IMG/VR virus record: IMGVR_UViG_3300045970_000924
Span: 1 to 64,000 of that record
Direction: 5' to 3' (one strand)
Source: a virus
Length of the DNA: 64,000 nt
Shown here: positions 25,840 through 34,316 of the stretch, piece after piece
Layout: every line of letters starts with the position of its first letter
Position numbering within the stretch: position 1 is the first letter of the stretch
The notes under the pieces: generated by a model
What the model was told of the DNA's origin: nothing
What the model saw: the letters and a program-made list of their open reading frames with translations, nothing else
Database searches by the model: none
Made by a program: the position numbers and the translations under genes

Positions 25840-26582
25840 TGGCGACCAAGCCGAGCACGACCCCGCGGTTTGCAGAGACGGCCGGAGGGGCTCCCGCGAC
25901 GAACATCGCCACGCCTTCGTCGGGCCAGCAGGACACCGGCTGGACGGTCGGGCAGGCCCCGCCGTCCTCGTACTTCAACTGGTGGATGCGGCTGGTCTAC
26001 GACTGGATCCTCTACCTGAAGGACGCGGTGTTCACGGCGACCCCGTCGAGCGGGCTCGCGGGCGTCTCGGGCACGGGCGACGGCGCGGCGGCTGGCGTCT
26101 CGGGCACGGGTGGCAGCACCAGCGGGACCGGTGGTGCGTTCACCGGCGGCGCTACCAACGGCCGGGGTGTCACCGGGCAGGGCACCGGGAGCGGCGACGG
26201 CGCTGCGTTCACCGGCGGGGCCACTGGCAACGGCGTGACGGGCTCGGGCGGTGCGACGAGCGGCTACGGCGGCCAGTTCACGGGCAACAGCGCTGGCGTG
26301 AGCGCCACCGGGCAGGGCACTGCGCCAGGCGTCGTCGGATCTGGCAGCACCACTGGTGCAGGCGGTGCATTTACCGGTGGAGGCGGTCTTACCGGCGGCC
26401 CAGGCGTAAGCGCCGCGGCCGGTGCCGGCACGCTCTCAGGCGGCAGGGGCGCGATCCATCTCGTGGCCTCGACCGGAGCGGCCGCAGGCGTCGGGTACGG
26501 CTGCCAGCCTGGCGACATCACCTGGAACGGAACCAACTTCCTCGTGTGCAAGACCGCCGGCACTTGGACGGTCCTGATCTAG
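25839..26582 (+). CDS. Tail fibre protein with Gly-rich repeats
   Basis: After an N-terminal adaptor with SSGQQDTGWTVGQAPPSSYFNWWMRLVYDW, residues 65-200 are built from short repeats such as GGAFTGG, TGQGTGS and GVSGTG. These probably fold as a thin triple-stranded rod. The last 45 residues (YGCQPGDITWNGTNFLVCKT) form a compact tip with two Cys. That is a usual tail-fibre plan. It sits directly after the baseplate genes, and its end overlaps the converging lipoprotein gene by 4 bp. Confidence 0.8.
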   Translation: MATKPSTTPRFAETAGGAPATNIATPSSGQQDTGWTVGQAPPSSYFNWWMRLVYDWILYLKDAVFTATPSSGLAGVSGTGDGAAAGVSGTGGSTSGTGGAFTGGATNGRGVTGQGTGSGDGAAFTGGATGNGVTGSGGATSGYGGQFTGNSAGVSATGQGTAPGVVGSGSTTGAGGAFTGGGGLTGGPGVSAAAGAGTLSGGRGAIHLVASTGAAAGVGYGCQPGDITWNGTNFLVCKTAGTWTVLI

Positions 26583-26974
26583 CTGCACCGACCATCGCGC
26601 CTGCACAGCAACCCTGCGCCGGCACAGACCCAGGGCTCCGCGCGGCAGTCGGGCACGCAGCCCGCGCCGTTGCAGATCGCCCCCGGTGAGCAGTCGATGT
26701 CGCTGCGGCACTGCTTCACGCAAAGCCCGGCGTCGGTGCAGTCGGCGCCAGTCGGGCAGGGCGTAGATGTCGAACACTGGACGGAGCAGAAGACGAACTG
26801 CGACGTGAGCGTGTAAGCGCAGACCATCGCCGGGCCGCAGACGTTGGGATCGCGCAGGCTGCACGGCGCACCCATCCGCCACACCATCGGGTCGGCTGGC
26901 TCAGGGAGCGGAGCCAGCGACTCTGCTCCGCACGCCGCCAGCACCATCAGCATCCCCACCAGAATCACTCGCAT
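26579..26974 (-). CDS. Cys-rich lipoprotein on the opposite strand
   Basis: This 131-residue protein starts with a short lipoprotein signal: a hydrophobic core, then the lipobox LAAC with the modified Cys at 15. The mature part has 16 more Cys with spacings like C-x5-C-x4-C and C-x4-C-x5-C, indicating a small disulfide-knotted module outside the cytoplasm. It runs against the late operon between fibre and lysis genes, a typical spot for a moron. It is likely expressed from the lysogen and may alter the cell surface or block superinfection. Function is inferred. Confidence 0.75.
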   Translation of the reverse strand: MRVILVGMLMVLAACGAESLAPLPEPADPMVWRMGAPCSLRDPNVCGPAMVCAYTLTSQFVFCSVQCSTSTPCPTGADCTDAGLCVKQCRSDIDCSPGAICNGAGCVPDCRAEPWVCAGAGLLCRRDGRCS

Positions 26975-27053
26975 GGCTACCCTCCCCGCTTTCTGCGCCG
27001 CACCCTAGGCAACGCGGAAACACCGAGGCAATCACCGCCAGCGGAGCCCTCTC

Positions 27054-27557
27054 ATGATGACCCCCCTCAGCGCCCACTGGTCGCTCGAGCAACTCTGCGC
27101 GACCTCGCACGGCCCCAACCCGCTCACCGCCTGCGCCCGCTACGGTGCCCGCGTCGAGCTCGACGAGCTGCGGGCGAACGCCGAGCACCTCGCGAGGGGG
27201 ATCCTCGATCGGCTCGCAGACCATTTCGGCTGGCGAGTGAGCAGCTGCTACCGCTCACCTCCGGTGAACGCAGCCGTGGGCGGCTCCCCCAGCAGCGCCC
27301 ACCTCGTCTTCCTCGCCTGCGACGGCGCGCCGGGAGAAGGGCGGGGCTCCTTCGCCGACGTCATCCGCAACCTCTCCGCGGCCCCGCCTGCCTGCCTCGA
27401 CCGGGTGATCTACGAGGTCCGCGGCAAGACGAAGTGGCTCCACGTACAGGCCACACCTCCCGGGCTCCGCGTGCATCCGCCGCTCTTCTTCCACTCGCCC
27501 AAGCCCGGGCAGTACCTCCCCACCACCGCTGCAGTCCTGGCCGGCATCGCGGCCTGA
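27054..27557 (+). CDS. Endolysin, peptidase M15 type
   Basis: This 167-residue protein has the M15/D-Ala-D-Ala carboxypeptidase-like zinc fold. WSLEQLCATSHGPNPLT opens it, SSCYRSPPVNAAVGGSPSSAH gives the first His ligand (about residue 83), ACDGAPGEG gives the Asp, and TKWLHVQATP gives the C-terminal His. Such phage enzymes cut the peptide cross-links of peptidoglycan. No signal peptide is present, so it depends on the holin encoded next. A weak ribosome site precedes ATG 27054; 27057 is also possible. Confidence 0.8.
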   Translation: MMTPLSAHWSLEQLCATSHGPNPLTACARYGARVELDELRANAEHLARGILDRLADHFGWRVSSCYRSPPVNAAVGGSPSSAHLVFLACDGAPGEGRGSFADVIRNLSAAPPACLDRVIYEVRGKTKWLHVQATPPGLRVHPPLFFHSPKPGQYLPTTAAVLAGIAA

Positions 27558-27568
27558 AGGAGCGCGTC

Positions 27569-27862
27569 ATGTTCCGAGCGATCTACAACTTCCTCGCCGC
27601 GTTCTTCTTCGACGAGTCCGAGTTCGTCAAGATGTCCTCCAAGCTCGTGGCGAAGGTGCGCGGCGTGCTGATGATCGCGGGCCTCTCGGCCACCGCGCTC
27701 TCGGGCGAGATCATCGAGTCGGGCGGTCTCGACCCCAAGTACGCGGGCAAGATCAAGCTCGCGGGGATCATCGTCGCGGGCCTCTCGGTCATGCTGCGCG
27801 CTGGCGACAAGACGCCGGAGAGCGTGAAGGCGCTCGCGGCCGAGACCCCGAGCGCGCAGTGA
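27569..27862 (+). CDS. Holin-like small membrane protein
   Basis: The 97-residue product has a hydrophobic patch at the N-terminus (IYNFLAAFFF) and two candidate spans, VLMIAGLSATALSGEII and KLAGIIVAGLSVMLRAG. A charged Lys-rich turn separates them and a polar tail follows. Its position between the M15 endolysin and a spanin makes it the best holin candidate. Start ATG 27569 has GAAGGAG upstream. Confidence 0.7.
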   Translation: MFRAIYNFLAAFFFDESEFVKMSSKLVAKVRGVLMIAGLSATALSGEIIESGGLDPKYAGKIKLAGIIVAGLSVMLRAGDKTPESVKALAAETPSAQ

Positions 27863-28464
27863 GAGCGTTCCTCCGCCGAACCATCGCGCTGGTCTGCCTG
27901 CTCTTCGGCTGCACCACCACCTCCGCCACCGAGCGGCGCGCCGACCTCACCACCAGCGCCCGCGAGGTCACGGCCTCCGCCACCAGCACCCACGACGTCG
28001 AGACCCGTGACGTGGAGCAGGGGCCGACGATCGAGACCTCCTGCGAGGGCAGGGCGGACGACTGCGCCCGGGCGCTCCTCGACGCGCTGGCGACCCAGCC
28101 CCCCGAGGCCGACTCGGGGCAGGCAGATGCCGGCGCGCCGCGCGCGAGCGGCCCGGTGAAGGTGACGCGCAAGGTGACGCTGCCCATCGGCGCCGACCCC
28201 CGCCTGCCTCCCGCGCCCGGGCCCACCGCGCCAGCCTTCCGCGAGACCGAGCGCATCGACCACTCGGCCAGCAGCACCGCGGCCAGCGAGAAGGACGACG
28301 ACTCGCACCTGAAAGACGAGCAGGAGACCACCCGTACGACCGACCTCGGATTCTCGTGGCAGGTCAAGGCGGGCATCCTCGCAGCGGTCCTGCTCGCGCT
28401 CTTCCTCGCCTACCGCTTCACGCCGCCCGGGCGCTCGCTGGCAGCGCTCATCAGCAAGGCTTGA
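27859..28464 (+). CDS. Unimolecular spanin (u-spanin) candidate
   Basis: This 201-residue protein has an N-terminal signal ending in a lipobox-like LLFGC (Cys18) and a single C-terminal membrane span (KAGILAAVLLALFLAYRF, about 169-186). Between them is a 150-residue polar, Pro and Ala-rich linker. One protein carrying both an outer-membrane lipid anchor and an inner-membrane span is the u-spanin design, which fuses the two membranes in the last lysis step. It overlaps the holin stop as GTGA. Lipobox position -2 is Phe, which is unusual. Confidence 0.75.
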   Translation: MRAFLRRTIALVCLLFGCTTTSATERRADLTTSAREVTASATSTHDVETRDVEQGPTIETSCEGRADDCARALLDALATQPPEADSGQADAGAPRASGPVKVTRKVTLPIGADPRLPPAPGPTAPAFRETERIDHSASSTAASEKDDDSHLKDEQETTRTTDLGFSWQVKAGILAAVLLALFLAYRFTPPGRSLAALISKA

Positions 28465-28497
28465 GCAGAGCCACCCTCACCGCCGTGTTGAGGCCTC

Positions 28498-29763
28498 ATG
28501 TCCCTCCTGTGGACGCCAGAGCGTGTTGCTGAGGCGCGTGGGCTCGTTGACGCGCACCTTGGCGACCGGAAGAAGGCCGCCGCCGCCATCACCTCCCGCT
28601 GGCGCCACATCGTCACCGTCAACGCGCTCAACAAGGCGCTGCGCAACGCGACCGAGCGAGAGACGCTGAGCAACCTTCCGGCGTCTCCGGATAGTTGGCC
28701 GGACAACGACCCCCTCGATCGCACGGACGAGATGCTGCCGCTCACCGCGGAGCAGCTTGAAGTAAGCGATCAAAGGGCGCAGCCAAACCCCGCCCTTCGT
28801 CCGTTGGAATCGAGAAGTGAAGCCGTAAAAGACCCACCGGAAGAACCGGAGCCGCGCAAAGCCCAGGCATCCAGCGCCGCCCGGGCTCGAGTGATCCACC
28901 CGCCCGAGGGTGGCCTTCCGCTGGCAGACCTGATCAGCCACCGCATCGCCCGCTACGACGCGAAGGCGCGACAGGAGCGGGGCCGGCGCCTCATCCCGGT
29001 GGTGATGCCCGACGATCAGCCGGTCGGCATCCTCCACCTGGGCGACCCACACCTCGATGACGACGGCTGCGACCTGCGCAAGGTGCAGGCCCACGCCGAG
29101 ATCGTCCGCTCCACGCCCGGGCTCTACGCCGCGTGCGTTGGCGATTTCTCGAATAATTGGATCGGTCGCCTCCAGGCGCTCTACGGGGCGCAGGCGACCA
29201 CCGAGGGCGAGAGCTGGCGGCTGGTGGAGTGGTTCGTGCGGGACCTGCTTGGACCGCACTGGCTCTACGCCATCGGCGGCAACCACGACGCGTGGTCCGG
29301 CGCAGGCGACCCGCTGCAGTGGATCTGCGGTGCAGCGGGCGTGCTCTACCAAGACTCGGAGGTGCGGCTCGAGCTCCGGCTGCCCGGCGGCCACCGCATC
29401 CGCATCCACGGCCGGCACGAGTTCAAGGGCCGCTCGATGTACAACGACACGCACGCGCAGATGCGGGCGCTCATCTTCGGCAACCGCGACCACATGGCCA
29501 TCAGCGGCCACACGCACAAGAGCGGCTACTCGACGCTCAAGTGCCCCGAGACCGGGATCGCGATGCACGCGCTCCAGGTCGCTGCCTACAAGGACTTCGA
29601 CCACTACGCGAGGGAGCAGGGCTTCCCCGACAAGGCGCTCGGTCCTTGCGCGGTCACGGTGATCAACCCGCGCCTCGACCCGCTCCACCCCGACCTGGTC
29701 AAGGTGTTCTGGGACCCTACCGAGGGCGCCGACTACCTCACCTTCCTGCGAGGCCGCAAGTGA
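28498..29763 (+). CDS. Calcineurin-like metallophosphoesterase
   Basis: This 421-residue protein carries all metal-binding motifs of the family. They are GDPHLDDDG (about 182-190), GDFSNNW (215-221), GGNHDAW (259-265), HGRHEF (303-308) and SGHTHKSG (334-341). The N-terminal 150 residues look like an HTH or oligomerisation region followed by a disordered linker (DPPEEPEPRKAQASS). Substrates could be nucleic acid ends, cyclic nucleotides or other phosphoesters. In the late region after the lysis genes, a nuclease or counter-defence role is possible but unproven. Confidence 0.85.
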   Translation: MSLLWTPERVAEARGLVDAHLGDRKKAAAAITSRWRHIVTVNALNKALRNATERETLSNLPASPDSWPDNDPLDRTDEMLPLTAEQLEVSDQRAQPNPALRPLESRSEAVKDPPEEPEPRKAQASSAARARVIHPPEGGLPLADLISHRIARYDAKARQERGRRLIPVVMPDDQPVGILHLGDPHLDDDGCDLRKVQAHAEIVRSTPGLYAACVGDFSNNWIGRLQALYGAQATTEGESWRLVEWFVRDLLGPHWLYAIGGNHDAWSGAGDPLQWICGAAGVLYQDSEVRLELRLPGGHRIRIHGRHEFKGRSMYNDTHAQMRALIFGNRDHMAISGHTHKSGYSTLKCPETGIAMHALQVAAYKDFDHYAREQGFPDKALGPCAVTVINPRLDPLHPDLVKVFWDPTEGADYLTFLRGRK

Positions 29764-29846
29764 GCGCGCATCCCTGCCAGGGCGGCTCCGAGAATGGGTG
29801 CCAGTGGTGCGCGGGCGGATGCATGACCGGGCGAGGCCATGGCTAG
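29760..29846 (+). CDS. Very small Cys-rich ORF, 28 aa
   Basis: A GTG overlaps the previous stop as GTGA and gives 28 residues with four Cys (HPCQGG, then GCQWCAGGCMTG). It ends inside the start of the next gene. The overlaps at both ends copy the style of real genes here, but the size leaves doubt. Confidence 0.35.
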   Translation: MSAHPCQGGSENGCQWCAGGCMTGRGHG

Positions 29847-30075
29847 CCGCAAGCGCAGGCCAGATCCAGCGGCTCCAGCCTCCCCCGAGGACATCTGGCA
29901 CCTCGCCAGCGCCTACGGCTACCTCTTCGATGCTGACGCCCCGAGCGGCCTCCTTCTGGCTCTAGAGGCCCTGCTTCGGCGCGCCACCCGCCTCCCCGAC
30001 GACCCGGACCAGCTGCTCGAGCAAGGCCTCGAGGCCCCGCGCAACGTCCGCCCCCTGCGCCGCAAGCGCACCTAG
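29839..30075 (+). CDS. Hypothetical protein, 78 aa
   Basis: The protein is small and has basic ends. SPEDIWHLASAYGYLFDAD and LLLALEALLRRATRLPDDPDQ suggest helices, and RPLRRKRT is a basic tail. ATG 29839 has GAGG 5 bp upstream. No function can be assigned. Confidence 0.55.
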   Translation: MASRKRRPDPAAPASPEDIWHLASAYGYLFDADAPSGLLLALEALLRRATRLPDDPDQLLEQGLEAPRNVRPLRRKRT

Positions 30076-30137
30076 CCCCTCCCCATCACCCGCAGTCCAC
30101 CACCACCCCTCCCGCACTGGGAGAGGAAGGCATCGCC

Positions 30138-30545
30138 GTGGCCAACTTCACGAACGAAGGCTCGAACTACCTCCTCAACGCGATGGCCAAGGGCGCGACC
30201 ATCGCCGCCGACACGCTCTACATCGCCCTCTGCACCGCCGCTCCGACCGCCACCTCGACGCTCGCGACGATCAGCGAGCACACGACCGTGGGCGGCTACG
30301 CCCGCAAGCAGTGGACGAGCGCGAACGCCAACCTGGGTGGCACCGGCAACTCGGTGCTCTCGATGGGCGCGGCGGTCCAGTGGGGCACCGGCATCACGCT
30401 GACCGCGGCCACGCACTGGGTGCTCTGCACCACGGCGTCGGGCACGGCGGGCAAGTGCATCGCCTGGGGCGCGCTCTCGGCCACGCGCAGCCTGACGACG
30501 GCTGACACGCTCACCGAGAACATCACCTCGATCGCGATCACCTAA
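30138..30545 (+). CDS. Small virion or fibre-type protein, 135 aa
   Basis: This beta-rich, Thr and Ala-rich protein has a GTG start and a strong GAGAGGAAGG ribosome site upstream. NFTNEGSNYLLNAMAKGATI and LYIALCTAAPTATSTL match the N-terminus of a family of short phage virion proteins that start NxxEGxxxLL and bind at the fibre region. It is followed 4 bp later by another small gene. Confidence 0.65.
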   Translation: MANFTNEGSNYLLNAMAKGATIAADTLYIALCTAAPTATSTLATISEHTTVGGYARKQWTSANANLGGTGNSVLSMGAAVQWGTGITLTAATHWVLCTTASGTAGKCIAWGALSATRSLTTADTLTENITSIAIT

Positions 30546-30549
30546 GCCG

Positions 30550-30819
30550 ATGGACCCCGCGCTCGCTGCTGTCTTCATCGAGGCCGCTGTCCGATTCGCC
30601 TACGACGCGGCGCCGGACGAGGTGTTCGACCTAGCCGTCAGCGGCGACGACGCCAGCGGCTACGTCCTGAGCTACTCGCTCTATCCCCGGATGTCGTCAC
30701 AGCACGAATCCCCGACGCACCTCGGCGCGTTCGGGGATGCCGTGTCCACGCTGCTCGCTGCCATCGCAGACCACGGCGGCGACAACGCAGCCCTGCTCGC
30801 GCAGGGACAGTCGCTCTAG
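30550..30819 (+). CDS. Hypothetical protein, 89 aa
   Basis: This is a small acidic protein with GYVLSYSLYPRMSSQHESP in the middle and helices at both ends (LAAVFIEAAVRFAYDAA). There is no motif. It sits between two tail-type proteins and may be a fibre chaperone. That is a positional guess. Confidence 0.55.
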   Translation: MDPALAAVFIEAAVRFAYDAAPDEVFDLAVSGDDASGYVLSYSLYPRMSSQHESPTHLGAFGDAVSTLLAAIADHGGDNAALLAQGQSL

Positions 30820-30828
30820 GAGGCTACG

Positions 30829-31761
30829 ATGACCCTCAAGCACGCCTTCGTCAGCGCGAAGTCGGACAGCGCCGATGCCACGATCGTCAACGCCTCCAAC
30901 TGGAACGCGGAGCACATTCCCGACGCTGACGGCATCGTGTTCACGGCGGGCAGCACCGACCCGGCAACTCCGGCGAGCGGCTTCCTCAACCTCTACGCCA
31001 AGCTCATCGCGGGCAGGGCGATGGCAAAGTGGATCGGTCCGGCCGGCGTGGACACCCCGATCCAGCCGTTCCTCGGAATGAACCACATCCGATCGCTGGT
31101 CGTGGGCGGCGCTGCGGCAGCCACGACGCTCTACAGCGCCATTGCCAGCGGATACACGCTGACGGCAACGACCTACGCGATGGTCACGCCGACCACCGGG
31201 TCCGTGCGGTCCAAGGCGCGCATGGGGACGCAGGCGACGAACGCCACGGCGGGGCAGCTCGCCACGCTGCGATGGAACTACCTCGAGTGCGCGGCAGAGA
31301 CGGGCTACTTCTTCGTCGCCAGGTTCGGCATCGCGGGCACGATGCAGGCGGGCCAGCGCGGCTTCTTCGGACTCTGGGACGCCGTCTCGACCCCGACCAA
31401 CATCGTCATCAGCACGGAGACGACGCGCCGCAAGGTGGGTCTGGGGTTCGAGCTGAACACCGGCAACTGGAAGCTCTACAACAGCAATGCGGCGGCGGCG
31501 ACCGTGCTCGACCTCGGCGGAAGCTTCCCGCTCAACACCACCGATCTAATCGAGTTGATCCTGTACTCGCCGCCCGGCGGAACGACCGTCCAGTATCGGG
31601 TCACGAACCTATCGTCTGGGGCGGTTGCCAGCGGAACGCTCTCGTCCAACATCCCCGTCACCTCGACGTACCTTGCCCCGGTGATGTGGATCACCAACAA
31701 CGCAACTGCGGGCATCAGCACGATGACGGTCAAGAGCATCTACCTAGAGACCGACACCTAG
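30829..31761 (+). CDS. Tail fibre/receptor-binding type protein, 310 aa
   Basis: Residues 1-45 (LKHAFVSAKSDSADATIVNAS, then NWNAEHI) match the N-terminal adaptor found in many phage fibre and head-decoration proteins. The remaining 260 residues are a beta-rich jelly-roll-like domain: GYFFVARFGIAGTMQAGQRG, then GLGFELNTGNWKLYNSN and LIELILYSPPGGTTVQYRV. Such domains recognise surface glycans. Start ATG 30829 has TAGGAGG 6 bp away. Confidence 0.65.
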   Translation: MTLKHAFVSAKSDSADATIVNASNWNAEHIPDADGIVFTAGSTDPATPASGFLNLYAKLIAGRAMAKWIGPAGVDTPIQPFLGMNHIRSLVVGGAAAATTLYSAIASGYTLTATTYAMVTPTTGSVRSKARMGTQATNATAGQLATLRWNYLECAAETGYFFVARFGIAGTMQAGQRGFFGLWDAVSTPTNIVISTETTRRKVGLGFELNTGNWKLYNSNAAAATVLDLGGSFPLNTTDLIELILYSPPGGTTVQYRVTNLSSGAVASGTLSSNIPVTSTYLAPVMWITNNATAGISTMTVKSIYLETDT

Positions 31762-31776
31762 CGAAGGAGGTGGCTA

Positions 31777-33900
31777 GTGGCGATCACCTTCGTAGCGGTT
31801 GGCACTGAGGGCTTTCCGGGGTTTTCGATCAACCCCGGAATCCCTGCGGGCATCGCCAGCGACGACATTCTGATCCTGCAAATCTTCTCGCCAGACAACG
31901 TCGCGCACACGGTATCTGACGGGGCGTATACCAAGTTCATTGACGTATCTCCGACCGCAGCCTCACACCTCACGGTTTGGTGGAAGAGGACAAACGGCAC
32001 CGAGAGCGCGCCGTCGTGCGGCGGTGCGGTAAATCAGGGATCCATCTCCGCAATCACTGCGTGGCGGGGCTGCGCCACGAGCGGATCCCCCATCGGCGTG
32101 GTGAGTAGCAGCGCCTCGACTGCTACGCTCACATCAACCCCGACGATCACTGGCGTCACAACGACCGCAGCAAATGACATGGTCGTCGCGGTTGCTTGGG
32201 CGAGCAACATACAGAATATAATCACCGGTTTCAGTGGCGGTGTCACGACGCTCGCTACGAACCAGGGCAACGGAAACGGGATCAGCAGCGACACGGGAAC
32301 CGGCTACGCGACACAGGCGAGCGCAGGGGCGACCGGCACGGTCACGGTCAGCCTCGCTGGCTCCAACTCCGTGGACATCGGAGGGGTGCTGTTTTCGTTG
32401 AGTTTGTCGGGGGCCTACACCGAGACGGGCACTGTCGCTGCTGTTGCGACGGTCGTCGGGACCGACATCCTTGTAGCGCCCGGTCCATCGCTCGACGGCG
32501 GCGCGTTCGACGTTGGCGCATTCGACGCGACGGGCGGCGGTGGCAGCACCTTCACCGAGACGGGCACGGTCGCGGCCTCGGCCAGCGTCGCTGCCTCGGA
32601 TGCAGAGCAACTGGTCGAGAGCGGGACCGCCGCGGCCTCGGGCAGCACGGCTGGAACCGATGCGGCCGGCCGGGTCGAGAGCGGGACCGTCGCGGCTGCC
32701 GCCGCCGTAGCTGGCTCCGACAGCGAGGCGCTCGGGGAGACCGGCGCCGTCGCCGCGGCTGCATCGGCCACCGGCACCGACGCCGAGCAGCTCTCGGAGA
32801 GCGGCACCGCCGCACCTGCTGTCGCTGCTGCGGGCGCAGATGCGGCGCAGATGGTCGAGAGCGGCACGGTCGCTGCCGCCGGATCGACCGCCGGGACGGA
32901 CACGCTCACCTCCGGCGGCGTGTTCACCGAGACGGGTTCCGTCGCCGCCACGGCGAGCGTCACGGGCGCGGACGCAGAGGCGCTCGCCGAGACCGGCGCC
33001 GTCGCTGCATCGGCCGCTGTGGCTGGGTCCGATGCCGGGCAGCTTACCGAGAGCGGGACGGTCGCTGCGTCTGGTGCCACGACCGGCACCGATGCCGAGC
33101 AGCTCGCGGAGACCGGCGCGGTTGCCGCTGCCGCCACCTCCGCTGGCTCCGACGCCGGGCAGGGAGTCGAGACCGCCACCGTCGCCGCGACGGCCTCCTC
33201 GACGGGCAGCGATGCCGGCGCGGGCGCGGAGACGGGCACCACCGCCGCCGGCGCGAGCATCTCCGGCGCCGATGCAACTGCGCTCACCGAGGCTGGCACA
33301 GTGGCGGCCAGCGCCGCCATCGCCGCCACGGATACTCTGTCCGCGGGCGGGGTCATCACCGAGACGGGCTCCGTCGCTGCCACGGCCTCGGCCGCAGGCA
33401 CCGACGCGCTCACGGCTGCCGACAGCGGCAGCGTTGCGGCCTCTGCCTCGGCCGCCGGTGGCGACGGCCTCGGTCTGGGCGAGAGCGGGACGACCGGCGC
33501 CGCTGCGAGCACCTCCGCGGCAGATGCGGTGCAGCGGGGGGAATCAGGAGCAGTTGCAGCTGCAGCGTCCATCTCCGGAACGGACGCAGGGGCGTTCGCG
33601 CAGTCCTCCACCGCAGCGCCGACGTGGGGCAGCACCGGCCTCGATGCGGCGCTGTTCAGCGAACTCGGCACCGGCGTTCTTGTCGTCGTCGTCGCCGCGA
33701 CCGACACGTTCGCCGAGAACATGCTGGCGCCGATCGTGGTCGTGCACCTCGGTGGCCTGCGCGACTCGATCGGCCTGCTGGGGCTGCATGACGCCACTGT
33801 GCTTGTGGGGACTCGAGCCACCACCACCGTGGCAGGACTCCACGACCAGACCTCCGCTGCTGGTCTCGCCACCCTCACCGCCCTCACCGGGAGGACCTAG
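31777..33900 (+). CDS. Long repeat-containing tail protein, 707 aa
   Basis: Residues 1-210 form a beta-sandwich-like domain: VAVGTEGFPGFSINPGIPAG, then TVWWKRTNGTE and NDMVVAVAWASN. Residues 216-648 are 20 repeats of mostly exactly 20 residues with consensus ETGTVAASASVAGTDAEQL. The last 58 residues form a small tip (VVVHLGGLRDSIGLLGLHDA). Such Ala, Ser and Thr-rich repeats make thin shafts. GTG 31777 has AAGGAGG 7-8 bp upstream. It is likely an adsorption fibre. Confidence 0.75.
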   Translation: MAITFVAVGTEGFPGFSINPGIPAGIASDDILILQIFSPDNVAHTVSDGAYTKFIDVSPTAASHLTVWWKRTNGTESAPSCGGAVNQGSISAITAWRGCATSGSPIGVVSSSASTATLTSTPTITGVTTTAANDMVVAVAWASNIQNIITGFSGGVTTLATNQGNGNGISSDTGTGYATQASAGATGTVTVSLAGSNSVDIGGVLFSLSLSGAYTETGTVAAVATVVGTDILVAPGPSLDGGAFDVGAFDATGGGGSTFTETGTVAASASVAASDAEQLVESGTAAASGSTAGTDAAGRVESGTVAAAAAVAGSDSEALGETGAVAAAASATGTDAEQLSESGTAAPAVAAAGADAAQMVESGTVAAAGSTAGTDTLTSGGVFTETGSVAATASVTGADAEALAETGAVAASAAVAGSDAGQLTESGTVAASGATTGTDAEQLAETGAVAAAATSAGSDAGQGVETATVAATASSTGSDAGAGAETGTTAAGASISGADATALTEAGTVAASAAIAATDTLSAGGVITETGSVAATASAAGTDALTAADSGSVAASASAAGGDGLGLGESGTTGAAASTSAADAVQRGESGAVAAAASISGTDAGAFAQSSTAAPTWGSTGLDAALFSELGTGVLVVVVAATDTFAENMLAPIVVVHLGGLRDSIGLLGLHDATVLVGTRATTTVAGLHDQTSAAGLATLTALTGRT
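32422..33720 (+). repeat. 20 in-frame tandem repeats of about 60 bp within the tail protein gene
   Basis: Protein units start with E-T-G or E-S-G and hold G-T-D or G-S-D near position 14. Most are 20 residues; unit 1 is 45, and units 7 and 14 have a 4-residue insert. The DNA copies have diverged, so the repeat is old, though some neighbouring units are close in sequence. Confidence 0.85.
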
Positions 33901-34256
33901 TGCCCGCCTCGACCAAGCTCACGATCCCGCTCGGCCGCACCTGCCCCATCGCCTGGAGCTACACCAGCGACGGCACCACCCCCGTGTCGATCGCCAGCGT
34001 CACCGACATCGTCCTGACGATCCGCGCCGGCGCCAGCGTCTCGAGCGCGCTGCTGGTCCAGAAGTCGCTACTCGGCGGCGGGGTGACGATCAGCGACGCG
34101 GCCGCAGGGCTGGCGACCATCACCCTGGCCGCTGGCGACACCGCGGGCCTCACGCCCGGCACCTACGCCTACGACGTCAAGGTGCTCTTCGTCGACGGCT
34201 CGATCGACTTCCCTTCGATCGGCTCGGTGGTGCTGACGGACCACCCTGGACGGTAG
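33900..34256 (+). CDS. Small beta-sandwich virion protein, last late gene
   Basis: This 118-residue protein has the Ig-like or BppU N-terminal look: LGRTCPIAWSYTSDGTTPVS, then TDIVLTIRAGAS and VTISDAAAGLATITLAAGDT. Its GTG overlaps the preceding TAG by one base. An intrinsic terminator begins 25 bp after the stop, so this closes the late operon. A baseplate or fibre accessory is the probable role. Confidence 0.65.
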   Translation: MPASTKLTIPLGRTCPIAWSYTSDGTTPVSIASVTDIVLTIRAGASVSSALLVQKSLLGGGVTISDAAAGLATITLAAGDTAGLTPGTYAYDVKVLFVDGSIDFPSIGSVVLTDHPGR

Positions 34257-34280
34257 CCGCTCGCCAGACCTGACGCCTGC

Positions 34281-34316
34281 GCCCCGCTCTGCCCTTCGGG
34301 GTTGGGCGGGGCTTTT
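34281..34316 (+). terminator. Intrinsic terminator ending the late operon
   Basis: GCCCCGC pairs perfectly with GCGGGGC, the inner arms add GCCC/GGGT-type pairs around a TTCG loop, and TTTT follows. The stem, UUCG loop and T-run make this the clearest Rho-independent terminator in the window. Confidence 0.85.

Noticed and set aside
32196-34273. Other-frame long open frames over the repeat-containing tail gene
   Set aside because: They arise from the same 60-bp repeat seen in shifted frames. Their sequence is Arg-rich noise, whereas the main frame has a domain and regular repeats.
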